From Mucilaginibacter conchicola (GTDB lineage Bacteria > Bacteroidota > Bacteroidia > Sphingobacteriales > Sphingobacteriaceae), in the NCBI RefSeq assembly GCF_003432115.1, contig NZ_QWDC01000001.1:558001-622000 (forward strand): DNA of 64,000 nt. The letters run 5' to 3'. The notes beneath the pieces are model-generated. The model saw nothing but the letters and a program-made list of their open reading frames with translations. It made no database searches and was not told where the DNA came from. A program made the translations under genes and the position numbers. This document shows positions 61,509 to 64,000 of this stretch, piece by piece; the first letter of the stretch is position 1, and the number at the start of each line of letters is the position of its first letter.

Positions 61509-62543
61509 CTATCGTTTAAACGAAATGTTAATCGGTACAGCTGATGGAACGGCGTTAAAAGTAATACCATCAGCATTAGTTTGGTAACTGATGGTTTTAC
61601 CCTTACGGCTGATTGCCTTAACCATTTTTCCTTTGGGGATACGCAAGTTTACAGTAAGCGGATGATCATAAACTTTATTATCCAGTGTGTCCTTCAATAC
61701 CAATTTCCATACAGAAGCACTTTTGTTTAAAAGCTTCAGCGAAGCACTATTCCGCTCCCTGTGATATTTGATAACATCCTTAAAAGTGGCTATCCACAAT
61801 TGCGGGCGCCGGCTTTCTATCTCGTCCAGATGTTTTCTAAATACCGCTTCGGGGGTAATTATCCAGCCGTCGGCAACGCCATGGTAAGTAGGGCAAAACC
61901 AGCCGCCTGCTGCAATGGTCTGGTCTATGTATTTACCAAAATCGGTCATACTGGCCGAGTCAGCTATCATGGCGCTGTTTACATTATAGTAATCGTCATT
62001 AGTTTTGGCAAAATCGTACCTGTTAAAAGCGTAAGGCCTATTCTGCGTGGCGCGTGCGCCGATAAAATACTTGGCAGCCACTTTTCGTATCGCGCTGTCT
62101 TTCGCTGTAATGCCGCCCCCGTCCCCAAATGGATAGGCTTGTGTGATTACTTTTTGCGATGGTACATAGCAATCGATAAGGTGGTTTGATGACGCATTCT
62201 CAATCGCCACGCTATCGATCGGAATTTTTAGAAAATGCGGGTGCGTAACACAATGATTAGCGATCTCGTTACCTGCCATTGCGGCCCTGTTTACCAGGTC
62301 CCAATTCTTCAGTTGCTTATTGATGGTATTCACCGTAACAAAATATGTGGCATTGATATGGTGCTGTATTAGCAAAGGCAAAGCCACGGTAAACTGCCCG
62401 GCAGGGCCATCATCCAGCGTAAGCGTAACGGCGGCTTTCTTATTATTAAACCATGGTGCAATGGTATATAGGGGCTTTTGCGCAAAGCACCAAAGGTTGC
62501 CAAAAAGCAGCCCTATTGTTAATGAATATTTTCTTTTCAGCAT
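61509..62543 (-). CDS. Exported polysaccharide deacetylase (NodB homology)
   Basis: 344 residues with a signal peptide (SLTIGLLFGNLWCFAQ). NodB motif 1 is TLTLDDGPAG (two Asp), motif 2 the NHCVTHPHF metal-binding His pair; motif 3 around AYPFGDGG is present. A C-terminal beta-region (~260-344) may bind carbohydrate. De-N- or O-acetylates a polysaccharide. Its ATG overlaps the stop of the DUF4038 gene by one base (TAATG), so the two are coupled. Confidence 0.9.
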   Translation of the reverse strand: MLKRKYSLTIGLLFGNLWCFAQKPLYTIAPWFNNKKAAVTLTLDDGPAGQFTVALPLLIQHHINATYFVTVNTINKQLKNWDLVNRAAMAGNEIANHCVTHPHFLKIPIDSVAIENASSNHLIDCYVPSQKVITQAYPFGDGGGITAKDSAIRKVAAKYFIGARATQNRPYAFNRYDFAKTNDDYYNVNSAMIADSASMTDFGKYIDQTIAAGGWFCPTYHGVADGWIITPEAVFRKHLDEIESRRPQLWIATFKDVIKYHRERNSASLKLLNKSASVWKLVLKDTLDNKVYDHPLTVNLRIPKGKMVKAISRKGKTISYQTNADGITFNAVPSAVPINISFKR

Positions 62544-63898
62544 TATGGTGTTTTATAACCTTTGGCGGCATCATCCAATACCAGCACCCAATCCTGCCCG
62601 TAGCCGTTTGTTGGCGGTGTAAATTTATTTTTTTGTTTGTTTGATACCTGCCCGGCCTCTTTTACTTTACCATCGCGCGGATTGTACCAGTATGCCGTTA
62701 GTTTATCGCCGCTTACTTTGTTAGCCAGCACGGTGAAAGGCTTCCCCTCTGCCGAATATACAAAAGCATAGTCCTTTCCCCTCGCCGCCTGTATTCGTTC
62801 AGGCGCGGGCCTGTCGCCTTCCTGTATCAGCGTCTGATCGGGTACCCTGTCCAGCATCGGGCGGGCCTCTATCAACCGGCGAACATAACGCATTTGGTTA
62901 GCGCCTGGCAAATCAAGAGCCTCGTACCAGAACATGTGCGGGCCGTTCAACGGTTCATGTTTGGGGGAATACATCTGCCAAATATCATGGCAGCCATACG
63001 TATGCCCGAATGCTCCCGAGAGCAGATCAAGATAAGCTGATTTGCGCACATCATAAGCACTTGAGGTGCCAAGGTCTTTTACATTGAAACACACGGGGTG
63101 ATCTTCATAAATAGGTTCGCCATCAATGGTGGGTTTTGTTGGCGTGGCATTGTATGATGCGTTTATCCTGTCGTAAACCGGCGTATCTCGGCAATGCCCG
63201 GTCTGGAACATGTTAAAAGCAAACCAATCCTCATTCCTGAACCACTCTGCCGAACCCAGCTGATTAGGTTGGCAGTGATAAGTGATGATGGCTTTGTTAT
63301 TGGTAACCTTCATTATAGCTTTACCCATTGCACGCCAAACGGCAATATCCTGTTCCCCTCGCGGCTGACGGTCGCCGCCTAAGATCCAGATAATGTTCTT
63401 CTTGTTTTTGTAGCGTTTGGCAAGCCAGGTTGCGTAGGTTGCGCCGTCCTGCACATTTAGTATCTCGGGGCCCTTGCCCCAGGTGCCTGCATCCAGTTTA
63501 TCAGCCCAGGTTGGCAAAAAGCCTATAGTAATGCCATATTCAGCCGCTTTGTTTATTATCCAGTCTACATGCTCAAAATATTTCTCGTTGGGTTTGGTGA
63601 GTTTCTCATCTATCAAAGGTTTCTCGCCGTAAGCATTCGGGGCGCGGATGCCGTCCAGTTCTGCAAGGGCAACGGCCTGCACAACCGTAAAGCCCTGTTC
63701 GGCACGTTTCTTAAGATAGCGGTCGGCGTCCTCGCGGTTAAGGCGATGGAAAAGTTCCCAGGCGGTATCACCTATCCAGGTAAACGGTTTACCATCGCGC
63801 AGCAAATAATGTTTATCGGCACTTACACTGAATTGTGCATGGGCGTTGAAAAAGCTTATCAAAAAAACAAATAGCAGTATATATTTTCTCATGATCAT
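62543..63898 (-). CDS. DUF4038 (GH140-like) glycoside hydrolase
   Basis: 451 residues (start ATG 63898 or 63892), signal peptide ending NAHAQ. DUF4038 TIM barrel: FTWIGDTAWELFHRLNREDADRYLKKRAEQGF (cited as a landmark in parts), WILGGDRQPRG with the proposed acid/base Asp, and TIDGEPIYEDHPV with the nucleophile Glu; a C-terminal all-beta domain (~365-451) follows. GH140 members cleave apiose from pectin side chains, while many DUF4038 relatives have other targets. First gene of the pair with the deacetylase. Confidence 0.85.
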   Translation of the reverse strand: MIMRKYILLFVFLISFFNAHAQFSVSADKHYLLRDGKPFTWIGDTAWELFHRLNREDADRYLKKRAEQGFTVVQAVALAELDGIRAPNAYGEKPLIDEKLTKPNEKYFEHVDWIINKAAEYGITIGFLPTWADKLDAGTWGKGPEILNVQDGATYATWLAKRYKNKKNIIWILGGDRQPRGEQDIAVWRAMGKAIMKVTNNKAIITYHCQPNQLGSAEWFRNEDWFAFNMFQTGHCRDTPVYDRINASYNATPTKPTIDGEPIYEDHPVCFNVKDLGTSSAYDVRKSAYLDLLSGAFGHTYGCHDIWQMYSPKHEPLNGPHMFWYEALDLPGANQMRYVRRLIEARPMLDRVPDQTLIQEGDRPAPERIQAARGKDYAFVYSAEGKPFTVLANKVSGDKLTAYWYNPRDGKVKEAGQVSNKQKNKFTPPTNGYGQDWVLVLDDAAKGYKTP

Positions 63899-63907
63899 TT
63901 CAGTTTA

Positions 63908-64000
63908 TCAGGGCAAAGCGAAAGCCACATAACTATCGCCCGACTTGGTATTCATTTTGCCGCCGCCACAGGCTATAACGATGTATTGTTTGCCATTAAG
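63908..64000 (-). CDS. C-terminus of a PQQ-dependent dehydrogenase-like protein, partial
   Basis: The last 30 residues before a TGA at 63908-63910: NGKQYIVIACGGGK then NTKSGDSYVAFALP, the characteristic end of quinoprotein beta-propeller alcohol/glucose dehydrogenases. The rest lies beyond base 64000. Same strand and directly upstream of the DUF4038 gene. Confidence 0.7.
   Translation of the reverse strand, partial: LNGKQYIVIACGGGKMNTKSGDSYVAFALP

Noticed and set aside
1..64000. CRISPR arrays, tRNA/rRNA genes, insertion sequences, prophage
   Set aside because: Looked for on both strands; no regularly spaced repeats with unique spacers, no tRNA-like sequence and no transposase or phage protein was recognised.

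Overview
The window reads as chromosomal DNA of a Bacteroidota bacterium of the Sphingobacteriaceae type (Mucilaginibacter/Pedobacter-like). The signs are a complete SusC/SusD/SusE system with an ECF sigma factor and FecR anti-sigma pair, a type IX secretion (type B) C-terminal sorting domain, BlaI/M56 repressor-sensor genes, TAnnTTTG-type promoter boxes, and palindromic and heptameric repeats of a kind seen in this phylum. No rRNA, tRNA, CRISPR array, transposase or phage gene was seen, and the only recombinase is the housekeeping XerD type. The assignment to family is inference from gene content.

Layout. 0-2 kb: BlaI repressor and M56 sensor peptidase (cut by the window start). 2.1-5.8 kb: argB-proC, a threonine-aldolase-like enzyme with an export signal, and an SGNH esterase. 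5.8-9.3 kb: a Lys-rich small protein, a cold-shock protein, a PIN-PhoH ATPase and a ~0.65 kb hairpin-rich gene-free stretch. 9.3-12.8 kb: a radical SAM/DUF4130 DNA-repair-like pair, a UBP zinc finger, an orphan encapsulin-type ferritin and a DUF6624 protein. 12.8-34 kb: mostly housekeeping (bioB, mgtE, YigZ, DMT exporter, ribD, prmC, a second cold-shock gene, lysA, lysC, phosphohexomutase, xerD, aroQ, GT2, LpxL-like acyltransferase, WbqC, corA, small regulators).

34-49 kb is a polysaccharide utilization locus. An ECF sigma gene and FecR control susC-susD-susE, followed by a GH76 endo-alpha-1,6-mannanase, a GH125 exo-alpha-1,6-mannosidase and a DUF4964/4965 protein related to fungal glutaminase A. 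Together they suggest import and breakdown of an alpha-1,6-linked mannan. The susC leader carries a promoter and terminator on the opposite strand, which would make a ~120-nt antisense RNA.

49-64 kb: a 14-TM MFS exporter, an exported sugar isomerase-like TIM barrel, a large secreted T9SS protein, a transglutaminase-like protein, an SDR with an AraC regulator, and then a carbohydrate region: an AraC/cupin regulator divergent from a GH172-GH95 operon, then an overlapping DUF4038 (GH140-like)/polysaccharide deacetylase pair and the tail of a PQQ-type dehydrogenase.

The features most worth a second look are the antisense RNA candidate at susC, the hairpin-rich stretch at 8.36-9.0 kb, 28-bp elements made of four heptamers inside prmC, lysA and a glycosyltransferase gene, and the ferritin gene of encapsulin type with no encapsulin beside it.
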